DNA of 64,000 bases from an uncultured SAR86 cluster bacterium. Its GTDB lineage: Bacteria; Pseudomonadota; Gammaproteobacteria; Magnimaribacterales; AG-339-G14. The stretch lies in contig CABZJI010000001.1 of the NCBI GenBank assembly GCA_902526045.1, positions 253,248-317,247 on the forward strand. Direction: 5' to 3'. The notes under the pieces were generated by a model, which saw only the letters and a program-made list of their open reading frames with translations, searched no databases and was not told the DNA's origin. Below, piece after piece: positions 37,086 to 45,456 of this stretch; position 1 is the first letter of the stretch, and every line of letters starts with the position of its first letter. Position numbers and translations under genes: made by a program.

Positions 37086-37304
37086 TTAAACGCCGACTCT
37101 ATTTCTAGGTAATATACCGGCTCTACTTCTTTTGGCTTGACGTTTTACAGCAGCAGCAGCTTTTCTTTTTCTAACAGAAGTTGGTTTTTCATAAAATTCT
37201 CTTTTTCTGACTTCCGAAATGACACCTGCACGATCACAAGATCTCTTGAATCTTCTTAAACCTGAATCGAATGATTCGTTTTCTTTTAATTTAATTATTG
37301 GCAT
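37086..37304 (-). CDS. rpsU: 30S ribosomal protein S21
   Basis: A 72-residue S21 with [27 protein letters not shown], and a basic C-terminal tail ([15 protein letters not shown]). A ribosome-binding site AAAGGA precedes the ATG. In most gammaproteobacteria rpsU is followed, directly or after yqeY, by dnaG and rpoD; here only yqeY remains and dnaG is 26 kb away. It is divergent from tsaD across 78 bases, the same neighbour arrangement as in E. coli. Confidence 0.97.
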   Translation of the reverse strand: MPIIKLKENESFDSGLRRFKRSCDRAGVISEVRKREFYEKPTSVRKRKAAAAVKRQAKRSRAGILPRNRVGV

Positions 37305-37382
37305 ATATATCCTTTGGTGGGCAATTCTATAGATAAAATGCTTATTTGCAAAATTAAATATATTTCCTGATAAGCTTTACCA

Positions 37383-38399
37383 ATGGCAATTCTAGGAATT
37401 GAAACTTCATGCGATGAAACGGCTGTAGCAGTCATTGATTGCCACAGTAAGAAAGTTCTTTGTGAGGCGATATATAGTCAAATAGACCTGCATAATCTAT
37501 ACGGCGGAGTTGTCCCTGAATTAGCTGCTAGGGATCATATTTCAAGATTAGTTCCACTAATCAAGAATGAGTTTGATAAAAATGATTTATCTTTTGAGAT
37601 TCTTGATGCGGTTGCAGTGTCTAAAGGGCCGGGCTTAAGAGGACCGTTGTTAGTTGGAAACACCATTGCAAATTCCATTGGTTATGCACTGAAAATTCCA
37701 GTGATAAACGTCCATCATATGGAAGCTCATCTTTTGATGCCTTTGCTTGATGCCAACCCACCAAGTCTGCCATTTGTCTCTCTTCTAGTCTCTGGAGGTC
37801 ATACATTAATTGTTAAAGTGCATGAAGGTGGGAGATATAAAATTATGGGTGAGACCAAAGATGATGCCTTGGGTGAAGCCTTTGATAAAACTGCTAAATT
37901 ACTTAATTTGGGCTACCCTGGGGGGCCTAAAATTGAAAAACTGGCAAAGCTTTCTCAGGTTGATAGATTTAGATTTCCTAGACCCATGATTAATTCTGAT
38001 TGTCTTAATTTAAGCTTCAGCGGATTAAAAACTGCAGTTTTATATGCAGTCCAAAAATTAGATACTCTTTCAGATGAAGATAAAATTGATATATCAAATA
38101 GTTTTCAAAATGCAGCGATAGACTGCATTGTAAGCAAAGTATTAAAAGCCTCCATCCAAGAAAATATTTCTGATTTAGTTGTGTCTGGAGGTGTGGCAGC
38201 AAATGAATTTTTGAGGTCTTCATTAGCAGATGCAATGCCATCAAAAGTGAAATTACATTTTCCTGATTTGAAACATTGCACCGATAACGGTTTAATGGTC
38301 GCTCATGCCGGCCTAATGAAAATAGAAAATTCTGTGAAAAACTATCACATTGAAGCAAGGGCAAGATGGTCTTTAGAAGAGAATGACGATGCAAGATAA
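37383..38399 (+). CDS. tsaD: tRNA N6-adenosine threonylcarbamoyltransferase TsaD
   Basis: A 338-residue essential enzyme for t6A37 in ANN-decoding tRNAs. ILGIETSCDETAVA starts the ASKHA fold, HHMEAH (111-116) supplies the metal-binding His pair, SGGHT and GEAFDKTAKLL follow, and VVSGGVAANEFLR and CTDNGLMVA are near the end. It needs TsaB, TsaE and TsaC, not in this window. The 3' end overlaps folB by 17 bases. Confidence 0.96.
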   Translation: MAILGIETSCDETAVAVIDCHSKKVLCEAIYSQIDLHNLYGGVVPELAARDHISRLVPLIKNEFDKNDLSFEILDAVAVSKGPGLRGPLLVGNTIANSIGYALKIPVINVHHMEAHLLMPLLDANPPSLPFVSLLVSGGHTLIVKVHEGGRYKIMGETKDDALGEAFDKTAKLLNLGYPGGPKIEKLAKLSQVDRFRFPRPMINSDCLNLSFSGLKTAVLYAVQKLDTLSDEDKIDISNSFQNAAIDCIVSKVLKASIQENISDLVVSGGVAANEFLRSSLADAMPSKVKLHFPDLKHCTDNGLMVAHAGLMKIENSVKNYHIEARARWSLEENDDAR

Positions 38400-38742
38400 A
38401 GTATTCATAGAAGACCTAGAAATTGAAACTATCATTGGAATTTTTGGCTGGGAAAGAAAGGTCAAACAGATAGTTAAAATATCGCTCGAAATGGATTTTA
38501 ATATCAGTGATGCTGCGAAAACAGATAATATAGACCAAGCTCTTGACTATAAGTCTATAGGAAAAGACATTTCGAGCTTTGTCGGAAAATCAAGCTTTCA
38601 GTTGGTAGAAACAATGGCTGATAAAATCGCAAAAAGAGTTCTTAAAAACAAATCTATTGAAAAGGTTAAAGTTAAAGTGGAAAAACCCGGCGCTTTGCGA
38701 GGATCAAAGTCAGTAGGCATAAAAATAATTAGAAAAAATTAA
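38383..38742 (+). CDS. folB: dihydroneopterin aldolase
   Basis: A 119-residue FolB making 6-hydroxymethyl-dihydropterin in folate synthesis. EDLEIETIIGIFGWERKVKQ is the family N-terminus, DYKSIGKDI carries the conserved Tyr, LVETMADKIA the catalytic Glu region, and VKVEKPGALRG the Lys. Start at 38383 or at the in-frame ATG 38389. It is followed by folK with a one-base TAATG overlap. Confidence 0.93.
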   Translation: MTMQDKVFIEDLEIETIIGIFGWERKVKQIVKISLEMDFNISDAAKTDNIDQALDYKSIGKDISSFVGKSSFQLVETMADKIAKRVLKNKSIEKVKVKVEKPGALRGSKSVGIKIIRKN

Positions 38743-39218
38743 TGTCTCTCGTGTTCTTCAGTCTTGGCAGTAATATCGAGCCATTGAAAAATTTATCTGA
38801 TGCAAGAATTGAACTAAGTAAGTTTTTTTCCTTAAAAAAATTCTCTAGTACTTATCAGTCTCCATCAGCAGGATTTGATGGAGCAGATTTTTTAAACGAA
38901 GTTCTTTGTTTTGAGACTGATCTTGGGGTAAGCGAAGTTATAAAGATAACCAAAAATATAGAAAAGAAAATGGGTAGACAAAAAACATCAAAGAAATATT
39001 CTGATCGAAATATAGATATTGACCTTATCCTCTATGATTCTTTTGTGGGAGAGGTCGAATCTAAAAAATTACCTCACCCAGATATTGAGAATTACAACTT
39101 CGTTCTTATTCCGTTAAAAGAAATTGCCGGTGAAATGATTCATCCTTCTTTAGGAATTTCTATGAAGGATTTAACTGAACAAAAAAACTTTACCAATAAA
39201 TTAATGAAGCTTGATTAA
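38742..39218 (+). CDS. folK: 6-hydroxymethyl-dihydropterin pyrophosphokinase
   Basis: A 158-residue kinase for the step after FolB. SLGSNIEPLKNL, the TYQSPSAG strand, FLNEVLCFET, the RQKTSKKYSDRNIDIDLILY block with metal-binding Asp residues, and LPHPDIENYNFVLIPL are all as in HPPK. Directly coupled to folB. Its 3' end overlaps the convergent MFS gene by 4 bases. Confidence 0.94.
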   Translation: MSLVFFSLGSNIEPLKNLSDARIELSKFFSLKKFSSTYQSPSAGFDGADFLNEVLCFETDLGVSEVIKITKNIEKKMGRQKTSKKYSDRNIDIDLILYDSFVGEVESKKLPHPDIENYNFVLIPLKEIAGEMIHPSLGISMKDLTEQKNFTNKLMKLD

Positions 39219-40786
39219 ATTTCTTCTCCTAGAGATCTAGCTTTTTCATAGATCTCAGCCTCATCATTTCTAAGATATTTACAAGCAACAGCAAGCAACC
39301 CAAAAGGCAAAACAAGAACCAAAAGAGTTAAAGTCATAGCATTTTTCAGTGCGGGACCAGGAAGGAGCCCTGCATTTATATAAATATCACTAACCATTCC
39401 AGTTAAATAAGGCCCAAGAGCTAATCCAATCATGCTCAACATTAATATAAAAAATGCACTTGCAACTGCTCTTAACCTAGGAAGAACTAATTCTGTAACA
39501 GTTGAAGCTGCACATCCCAACCATGCAGTAGAGGCAATGTGATAAACAAATTTCCAAGTAAATGAAGCGACTAAATTTTCTGAATGAATAAAACCTATAG
39601 CAGTAACACCAGTTAATACAGCCGAGGCCATTATTAAATAAAGCTTGCCATTTACATAAGTCTCCCTGAGTTTATCGCCAAGGATACCACCACAAATAAC
39701 CCCAATCATTGAACCGAATACAGTAATCAATCCATAAATAATTCCAACTTCAGTAGCAGTCATTGAAAAATTTCTTATGTAAAAAGATGGTCCAAAAGCA
39801 CCCAGGGCATAGGTTACAAAAGTTATGAAAGGAAAGGAGAGAAGACCCAGTAAGAGAGCCTTGCTTTTGAATATCAACAAAAATGCAACCGGATCCCTAT
39901 TTTTTAAGCCGTGAATCCAATTACAAATTACGTAGACACCGATTCCAAAAGCAGTCCATTGAAGAAAGTCTCCAGTTAGAACGTAAAGATAATAAGAAAC
40001 AAGAAAAATTAAAACAGTAAAGATAATATTTATAGAAAGTTCTTTTTTAAAGTTATCTGACCCTAGTAAGCCAAAAGGAGTTAGGCCGACTAACTCTTTG
40101 AAAGTTTCCTTTAAAGGACTTTTTGATTCTGAGCTAATTAAACCCTCACTCAATCCTCTTGGTGGTTCTTTAATTTGCCAAGTCAAAAGAGCTAAAAGCA
40201 TTCCTGGTATGCCAACCGTCATAAAAGCTACTTGCCATCCTTTTAAACCAAATGGAGCTTCTGAGATGATTGGGTATGCATTATTCCAGTTATCAACGAT
40301 CAAGCCCCCTATGAAAATACCTATGCCAGAACCTATGTAAAGTCCACTAGCGTAAATTGAGATCACGGTTGCTCTGACCTTAGGAGAGAAATAGTCAGCT
40401 AAAAGAGAATATGCTGATGGGCTTGCACTGGATTCTCCTATCCCGACTCCAAATCTATATACGGATAAAGCCAAAAAAGATTTAGCAGTTCCGGATAAGA
40501 AAGTCATGAAACTCCAAAAAGCTAAACCAATACTAATTAAGTTTTTACGATTCCATGTATCAGCCAGTTTTCCCATAGGAATTCCAACAACTGAATAAAA
40601 AACAGCAAAAGCTGTTCCATATAAGAAGCCTATATCGCTATCGGATATACCCAGGTCAGCTTTGATATCTTCAGCAAGAATAGTAAGTATTTGTCTATCA
40701 ATAAAATTGAAAACATAGACAAGTACAAGCAATGCGAGAGCAAACTTCGCGCTCCTTCCGCCGACTTCTGGAATTCCCTTATTCAA
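39215..40786 (-). CDS. MFS transporter, Spinster-like
   Basis: A 523-residue major facilitator. Family marks are NFIDRQILTILAEDIK in helix 1-2, the loop 2-3 motif GKLADTWNRK, GIGESSASPSAYSLLAD in helix 4-5, and 12 hydrophobic segments with an expanded centre (residues 230-300). Spinster-like MFS carriers move lipids or acids; the substrate is unknown. The only plausible start before the first helix is a TTG directly after the TAA of the MaoC gene and in the same frame, so the gene follows that stop without spacing. It is co-directional with MaoC, phosphotransferase and SDR genes. Confidence 0.82.
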   Translation of the reverse strand: MNKGIPEVGGRSAKFALALLVLVYVFNFIDRQILTILAEDIKADLGISDSDIGFLYGTAFAVFYSVVGIPMGKLADTWNRKNLISIGLAFWSFMTFLSGTAKSFLALSVYRFGVGIGESSASPSAYSLLADYFSPKVRATVISIYASGLYIGSGIGIFIGGLIVDNWNNAYPIISEAPFGLKGWQVAFMTVGIPGMLLALLTWQIKEPPRGLSEGLISSESKSPLKETFKELVGLTPFGLLGSDNFKKELSINIIFTVLIFLVSYYLYVLTGDFLQWTAFGIGVYVICNWIHGLKNRDPVAFLLIFKSKALLLGLLSFPFITFVTYALGAFGPSFYIRNFSMTATEVGIIYGLITVFGSMIGVICGGILGDKLRETYVNGKLYLIMASAVLTGVTAIGFIHSENLVASFTWKFVYHIASTAWLGCAASTVTELVLPRLRAVASAFFILMLSMIGLALGPYLTGMVSDIYINAGLLPGPALKNAMTLTLLVLVLPFGLLAVACKYLRNDEAEIYEKARSLGEEI

Positions 40787-41203
40787 TTATTTAGCCAATG
40801 CAACTGCTGATCCAGTTATGACAGTGACATCATCTTGATTAGTTGTTTCAATATTTAAATCTACGAGAGTCTCTCCATTTTCTTCTCTAATTGACATTAC
40901 AGTAGCTTTGCTAGTAAGGGTATCTCCAGGCCAGACCTGATTGGTGAATCTAACTCCGAATTTTTTTAATGAAGCGTCCCCGACATAATTGGTAAGCATT
41001 TTTCCTGTTAACCCCATTGAAAGCATTCCGTGTGCAAAAACAGATGGGTAACCAACTACCTTAGTAGTAAATATTTCATCGCTATGTAGAGGATTGTAAT
41101 CACCAGAGGCACCAGCATATTGAACTATTTGAGTTCTTTTAAGGTCTTCAACGACCACCTCTGAGTGGGTATCTCCCAAATTAATTTTTGATTTATCTAA
41201 CAT
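40787..41203 (-). CDS. MaoC-like hotdog hydratase (C-terminal type)
   Basis: A 138-residue hotdog-fold protein with the R-hydratase signature YAGASGDYNPLHSDE, whose Asp and His are the catalytic pair, and FAHGMLSMGL on the core helix. It should hydrate or dehydrate an acyl-CoA together with the upstream FAS1-type partner. Nine bases separate them. Its reading frame continues into the MFS gene after a single TAA. Confidence 0.85.
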   Translation of the reverse strand: MLDKSKINLGDTHSEVVVEDLKRTQIVQYAGASGDYNPLHSDEIFTTKVVGYPSVFAHGMLSMGLTGKMLTNYVGDASLKKFGVRFTNQVWPGDTLTSKATVMSIREENGETLVDLNIETTNQDDVTVITGSAVALAK

Positions 41204-41212
41204 TTGATTCTC

Positions 41213-41719
41213 CTAATTTTCTACTGGTTTTTCTGTTTGAACGCCGACTCCGATAGCCGTTACAACTAGTTCTCCATTTTGATCTCTAAATTCTGTAACT
41301 GATTCACTAAACTTCAGTTTACCGGCTCTTTTACTATCTTTTTCCCAAGTTTTACCTGATTTTGTTTCTGGCGTGAGAACATCTCCAGGTCTAACAGGTC
41401 TATGATATTCAAAATGTTGCTCTGCATGCAGCCCCATTGCTGCTCCGCTGCCATCACCGTCTGAAGAAGATCCTTCTTTTTTGGCACCTGTTGATTCTTT
41501 TCCTGAACCAAACCAACCCTTTCCATCTATCTTTGGTCTTAAAAAGTAATCAGGATCAAATTGAGCGCTTGCTTGTGTAAAAGTCGGGGGGGCAATTATT
41601 GAACCTACATCTGAATCATTTGCATGATCTTCGTCATAGTAGATTGGGTTAGGGTCTCCTATAGATCTCGCAAACATCATGATGTGACTTTTCTCAATGG
41701 GCATATCTTTTTTTGACAT
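41213..41719 (-). CDS. MaoC N-terminal FAS1-type dehydratase domain protein
   Basis: A 168-residue hotdog protein of the MaoC_dehydrat_N type. FARSIGDPNPIYYDE is the degenerate hydratase motif, followed by IIAPPTFTQA and EQHFEYHRPVRPGDVLT. Residues about 68-90 are a Gly/Ser-rich loop. Such proteins pair with a catalytic MaoC subunit, as HadA/HadC pair with HadB in mycobacteria. The pair here is probably a heterodimeric (R)-specific enoyl-CoA hydratase. A ribosome-binding site AGGAG lies in front of the ATG. Confidence 0.83.
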   Translation of the reverse strand: MSKKDMPIEKSHIMMFARSIGDPNPIYYDEDHANDSDVGSIIAPPTFTQASAQFDPDYFLRPKIDGKGWFGSGKESTGAKKEGSSSDGDGSGAAMGLHAEQHFEYHRPVRPGDVLTPETKSGKTWEKDSKRAGKLKFSESVTEFRDQNGELVVTAIGVGVQTEKPVEN

Positions 41720-41735
41720 AATTTTCTCCTTTTAA

Positions 41736-42797
41736 CTAAGTTCTATCTTTTACAAGATCCCAAGCAGATTCTGCAAGTAATCTTGCCCTCATTCCTGTCT
41801 CTTCAGCATTGACTCCAGCAGCAGTACCGTCTCTTACTCTACCCATAATGCCTTGAGATATTCCGGCTAATTTGAATAAATTAAAAGACATATAAAGATC
41901 CCATTCTGAGTCAATGTAATAATCAACCTTTTCTGCGTAGAGCTTTAGGTATTCCTTTTCAGTTGGAATTCCTAGATTCTTGCATTGAGCTGCGTCCGAG
42001 AGAATAGGGTTCAGTTTATATTGCAAGCAGTGATAACTGAAATCTGCCATTGGATCTCCGAGAGTTGAAAGCTCCCAATCCAATATTGAAGCTACCTGAT
42101 CAGATTCATTATCAATGATGACATTTGTAAGGCTAAAATCACCGTGCACTAGACACAAAGGTTTTTCGGTAGGTAAATTCTCAGGCAACCATTCCATTAA
42201 ATTATTCATTGCGTCAATAGTTTCAGTCTCAGATGCAACATATTGCTTAGACCATCTTGAAACTTGTCTGGCCACATAATTTCCAGATCTTCCATAATCT
42301 TCAAGGCCAATATCGCTAGGCTTTACATTATGTAATTTATAGATGGTTTCACTTAAGGATTTATAGATATCATTTCTTTGTTTGTTATCTTTAGCTTCAG
42401 GAATATGAGGCTCCCAAAACACAGTTCCTTCTACAAAACTCATTAAAAAAAATTCTGTTCCTATTACGCTTTCATCTTCACAGTGAAGATATGCAATAGG
42501 TACTGGCACGTCTGTCATATTCAGAGCTTTAATAACTTTGTACTCTCTATCTACAGCATGAGCTGATTTCAGAAGTAGACCGGGAGGCTTTCTTCGGAGA
42601 ACATATGAATCAGTCAAAGTTTTTAAAAGGTATGTAGGATTTGATTGACCGCCTTTGAATTCTTCTACAGTAATTGGCCCACTGAAATTTTCCAAATGCT
42701 CAGCCAAATAATCATTCAATTTTTTGGTATCAAACCCATGCTTTTCTGAAACTGGCATTGTGCCAGCAAAAAGTTCACTAGTATTCTGATCAGTCAA
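41736..42797 (-). CDS. aminoglycoside phosphotransferase-fold kinase, ACAD10/11-like
   Basis: A 353-residue kinase-fold protein. The Brenner loop is LVHGDFSLTNVI, the metal Asp is in ILDWELSTLGDP, and ADFSYHC follows, as in the kinase domain of ACAD10/ACAD11, which phosphorylates 4-hydroxy-acyl-CoAs in mammals. A strong ribosome-binding site (AGGGAG) 8 bases upstream supports the TTG at 42797 as the start; the next ATG is at 42758. With the MaoC pair it may process hydroxylated acyl-CoAs (inference). Confidence 0.85.
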   Translation of the reverse strand: MTDQNTSELFAGTMPVSEKHGFDTKKLNDYLAEHLENFSGPITVEEFKGGQSNPTYLLKTLTDSYVLRRKPPGLLLKSAHAVDREYKVIKALNMTDVPVPIAYLHCEDESVIGTEFFLMSFVEGTVFWEPHIPEAKDNKQRNDIYKSLSETIYKLHNVKPSDIGLEDYGRSGNYVARQVSRWSKQYVASETETIDAMNNLMEWLPENLPTEKPLCLVHGDFSLTNVIIDNESDQVASILDWELSTLGDPMADFSYHCLQYKLNPILSDAAQCKNLGIPTEKEYLKLYAEKVDYYIDSEWDLYMSFNLFKLAGISQGIMGRVRDGTAAGVNAEETGMRARLLAESAWDLVKDRT

Positions 42798-42822
42798 TTA
42801 ATTCTCCCTAATGATGTATTTT

Positions 42823-43542
42823 TTAATTTAAAGATCTTCCGCCGTCAACCCTAATAATTTGACCGGTTATATATTTATTTTCTACTAAATGAAATACTGC
42901 AGAAGATATATCCTCCGCGCTTCCAATTCTTCCTAAAGGAATATTTTTAAGAATTTCTTCATCTGGATCAGGATTTTGCTCTGGCCAAAGGATAGCTCCC
43001 GGGGCAACTCCGTTTACCCTAATCTCTGGTGCAAGTTTCCTAGCTAATGATTTTGTTATGGTTTCTAATCCCCCTTTAGCAATTGAATAAATTGGAAACT
43101 TTTCCATTCCTCTAATTACCATTGCATCAGTGATATTCACTATTGACCCATAATTTTTTTTCAATTCATCTTTAAAATTTGAGACTAAGTAATAAGGGGC
43201 TTTAACATTAGAATTTATTAAGTCATTCCAATTAGACTCTTCATTAATCTCTAGGTCATTGCTATAAAAAGTAGAAGCATTATTTACAAGCACATCTAAT
43301 CGACCAAAAATATCTTTAACTTCGTCACAGAAGTTGTTTATTCCTTCAATATCGTTAAGGTCATATTGAATTATTTCACAGCTGTTTTCTCTCTCTGTAT
43401 TAAGTTGATCTTTAAGATTTTCTGCTTCTTTTTCAGAATTATTAAAATGACAAATAATATTGAAATCATTTTTATGAAAATTTTCACATATGGATTTACC
43501 AATTCTTTTTGATCCTCCTGAGACAAAAATAGTTTTTTTCAT
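42823..43542 (-). CDS. short-chain dehydrogenase, pteridine reductase-like
   Basis: A 239-residue SDR. The cofactor motif is SGGSKRIGKS, with the Arg-Ile-Gly form typical of PTR1/FolM pteridine reductases, NNAST follows, the catalytic Tyr/Lys are in YSIAKGG, and VNGVAPGAILWPEQ is the matching substrate-loop form. It may reduce dihydropteridines or dihydrofolate with NADPH. Overlaps cca by 4 bases. The nearest folate genes (folB, folK) are 4 kb away in the other orientation. Confidence 0.8.
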   Translation of the reverse strand: MKKTIFVSGGSKRIGKSICENFHKNDFNIICHFNNSEKEAENLKDQLNTERENSCEIIQYDLNDIEGINNFCDEVKDIFGRLDVLVNNASTFYSNDLEINEESNWNDLINSNVKAPYYLVSNFKDELKKNYGSIVNITDAMVIRGMEKFPIYSIAKGGLETITKSLARKLAPEIRVNGVAPGAILWPEQNPDPDEEILKNIPLGRIGSAEDISSAVFHLVENKYITGQIIRVDGGRSLN

Positions 43543-44636
43543 AAATTTGTTCTCGTTTTTCTAATTATGTTAAGTCTCAACTCTGAGAGTTTAGATTTTT
43601 TATCTTCATCTTTCATGCCTTTTAATGAGTGGTTAATTTCAATCATTGATTCCTCAAGCTTATCTGCAATATTTAACATTAATGAAGGCTCTAAAGATAA
43701 ACTTGAACCTTTTACTCTTATTAAATCACCGCATAGTTCCATTGCTTCTCTTGCCGAAGATGACTCTCTAAAAAAAGATATTTTATAAAGGCTATCTAGA
43801 ATTTCTAAATCAGAATTTTTCTGAGTAAATAATCGAATACACTCTTGAATCTTGTCAGATAACTTTGAAAACTTTTTTGGTATTTTTAGAAGTTCATTGG
43901 TTTTCTTTTGATCCATTGAAAGTGAATTAATAGCAGCCCATCTTTCAACATCTCCAACATACTTCCTTTTTATATGCTCTATTAGCTCAATTACCTCTTT
44001 TATGTCACGTAAATCGAAAAAATAATGCAAGCAATCCGCTTTATTTAAAACGCTGAAGTATTCTTCTGGATGTTCAGAAATTAAAGCTTTTTGAGTTTCT
44101 ATCCAAACTCTTTCAGCAGATAAAGATAAAAATTCATCCTTGCTGAAATTTGTTTGCATCAAGTTAATTGTTTCGTCTGATACTTTAAATCCAAAAGATT
44201 TGAGAGTTGCGGCAAATCTTGCGCATCTAAACACTCGAAGGGGGTCTTCTGTAAAAAATTCTGAGACATGTTTAATCAATTTATTATTTATATCTTCTAC
44301 GCCAGCGAATGGATCAATAAGCTCGCCGTCATCTTTTTTAGCGATAGCATTCATAGTGAAATCCCTTCTCTTAAGATCCTCTTCGATTGTAACCGTGGGA
44401 TCAAAAATAAATTTAAATCCTTGATGACCAGGAGATACTTTTTTTTCTTTTCTAGCTAAAGCATATTCCTCTTTAGTATCTGGATGGAGAAAAACCGGAA
44501 ATTGACTATCTATCTTTTTAAAACTTTTAGCTAAAAGATCCTCCTCAGTTGAGCCAACAACAACCCAATCTTTTTCTTTTATTTCGCGGCCAATAAGCTC
44601 ATCTCTGACAGCTCCGCCAACCAAGTAAATATTCAT
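43539..44636 (-). CDS. cca: CCA-adding tRNA nucleotidyltransferase without HD domain
   Basis: A 365-residue class II enzyme of the gammaproteobacterial type: YLVGGAVRDELIGREI, FPVFLHPDTKEEYALAR, LKRRDFTMNAIA, EDPLRVFRCARFAA and the neck. Two points differ from E. coli Cca (412 residues). The metal motif DxD reads Glu-Lys-Asp (residues 21-23, KEKDW), and the C-terminal HD phosphohydrolase residues are absent from the shorter tail. It should still repair and finish tRNA 3' ends, since tRNA-Phe here encodes CCA, but phosphatase activity is unlikely. Confidence 0.92.
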   Translation of the reverse strand: MNIYLVGGAVRDELIGREIKEKDWVVVGSTEEDLLAKSFKKIDSQFPVFLHPDTKEEYALARKEKKVSPGHQGFKFIFDPTVTIEEDLKRRDFTMNAIAKKDDGELIDPFAGVEDINNKLIKHVSEFFTEDPLRVFRCARFAATLKSFGFKVSDETINLMQTNFSKDEFLSLSAERVWIETQKALISEHPEEYFSVLNKADCLHYFFDLRDIKEVIELIEHIKRKYVGDVERWAAINSLSMDQKKTNELLKIPKKFSKLSDKIQECIRLFTQKNSDLEILDSLYKISFFRESSSAREAMELCGDLIRVKGSSLSLEPSLMLNIADKLEESMIEINHSLKGMKDEDKKSKLSELRLNIIRKTRTNL

Positions 44637-44640
44637 TGAG

Positions 44641-45456
44641 TCAGTTTATTTTATTTACCGAAAATTTTCTTCCATCCTCTAACCTCATTGCAGTTAATTT
44701 CCTGTTCCATACGCAACCCGTATCAAGAGCATGGATTTTTTTTACATTTGTTTTCCCTTCCAAAGCAGCCCAATGACCAAAAACTATTGATCTATGTTTC
44801 TTCATAATTTTTAAATCATAAGAAAACCAAGCTTTGAAATTATCCTTAAGTTCACTTTTTTTGCCTTTGAACTTCAAGTCCATTGCTTCATTTTCATCAA
44901 CTGCCCTAACTCTTGTGAGCCAATCAACCCAATCTTTTAGGCTTTTTTTGTCTTTTAATAGCTTAGGCGCTTTTCTTTTGTGATCAAAAATCACTTTTAA
45001 TGCCTTTTTTGGATTATTCTTAAGAGCTTTCTTAATTTCTCCGTTTACTTCCGTTAATGATTTTTTTGTGGCTGATTTGGGAAAACCGGCATGAACCATA
45101 ATAAATTCTCTTTTCCCAATTTTAATCTCTCTTACAAGCGGTTGTTTTATAAGCCATTTAGCTAAATCGTCAATATCTTGGGAATTAAATAAATCACTTA
45201 GAGTATCAAATTTATTTAGTTTTCTTACACCATAATAAACAGCTAGAAAATGTAGATCGTGATTTCCTAAAACAGTCTTTATTGCTTTGCGATTATTGTA
45301 TACATGCTTTAGAACAGATAATGAAGCTGGTCCTCTATTGATCAAATCTCCTGTAAGCCAAATAAAATCTTTTTTCGAATCGAATTTAATTTTATTCAAA
45401 AGGAGTGAATACTCGTCAAAGCACCCTTGGATATCACCAATAACATAATTAGCCAC
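44641..45456 (-). CDS. apaH: symmetrical bis(5'-nucleosyl)-tetraphosphatase ApaH
   Basis: A 271-residue calcineurin-type phosphoesterase that splits Ap4A to two ADP and decaps Np4-RNA. Motifs are IGDIQGC, TGDLINRGPAS, LGNHDLH, and later FGHWAALEG. It starts with GTG and overlaps rsmA by 8 bases. In E. coli apaG stands between rsmA and apaH; here apaG is missing. Confidence 0.95.
   Translation of the reverse strand: MANYVIGDIQGCFDEYSLLLNKIKFDSKKDFIWLTGDLINRGPASLSVLKHVYNNRKAIKTVLGNHDLHFLAVYYGVRKLNKFDTLSDLFNSQDIDDLAKWLIKQPLVREIKIGKREFIMVHAGFPKSATKKSLTEVNGEIKKALKNNPKKALKVIFDHKRKAPKLLKDKKSLKDWVDWLTRVRAVDENEAMDLKFKGKKSELKDNFKAWFSYDLKIMKKHRSIVFGHWAALEGKTNVKKIHALDTGCVWNRKLTAMRLEDGRKFSVNKIN

Noticed and set aside
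37305-37382. A standard promoter between rpsU and tsaD.
   Set aside because: TTGCAA/TATAGA on one strand and TTGGTG/TAAAAT on the other both have 14-base spacing, outside the normal range, so neither is called.
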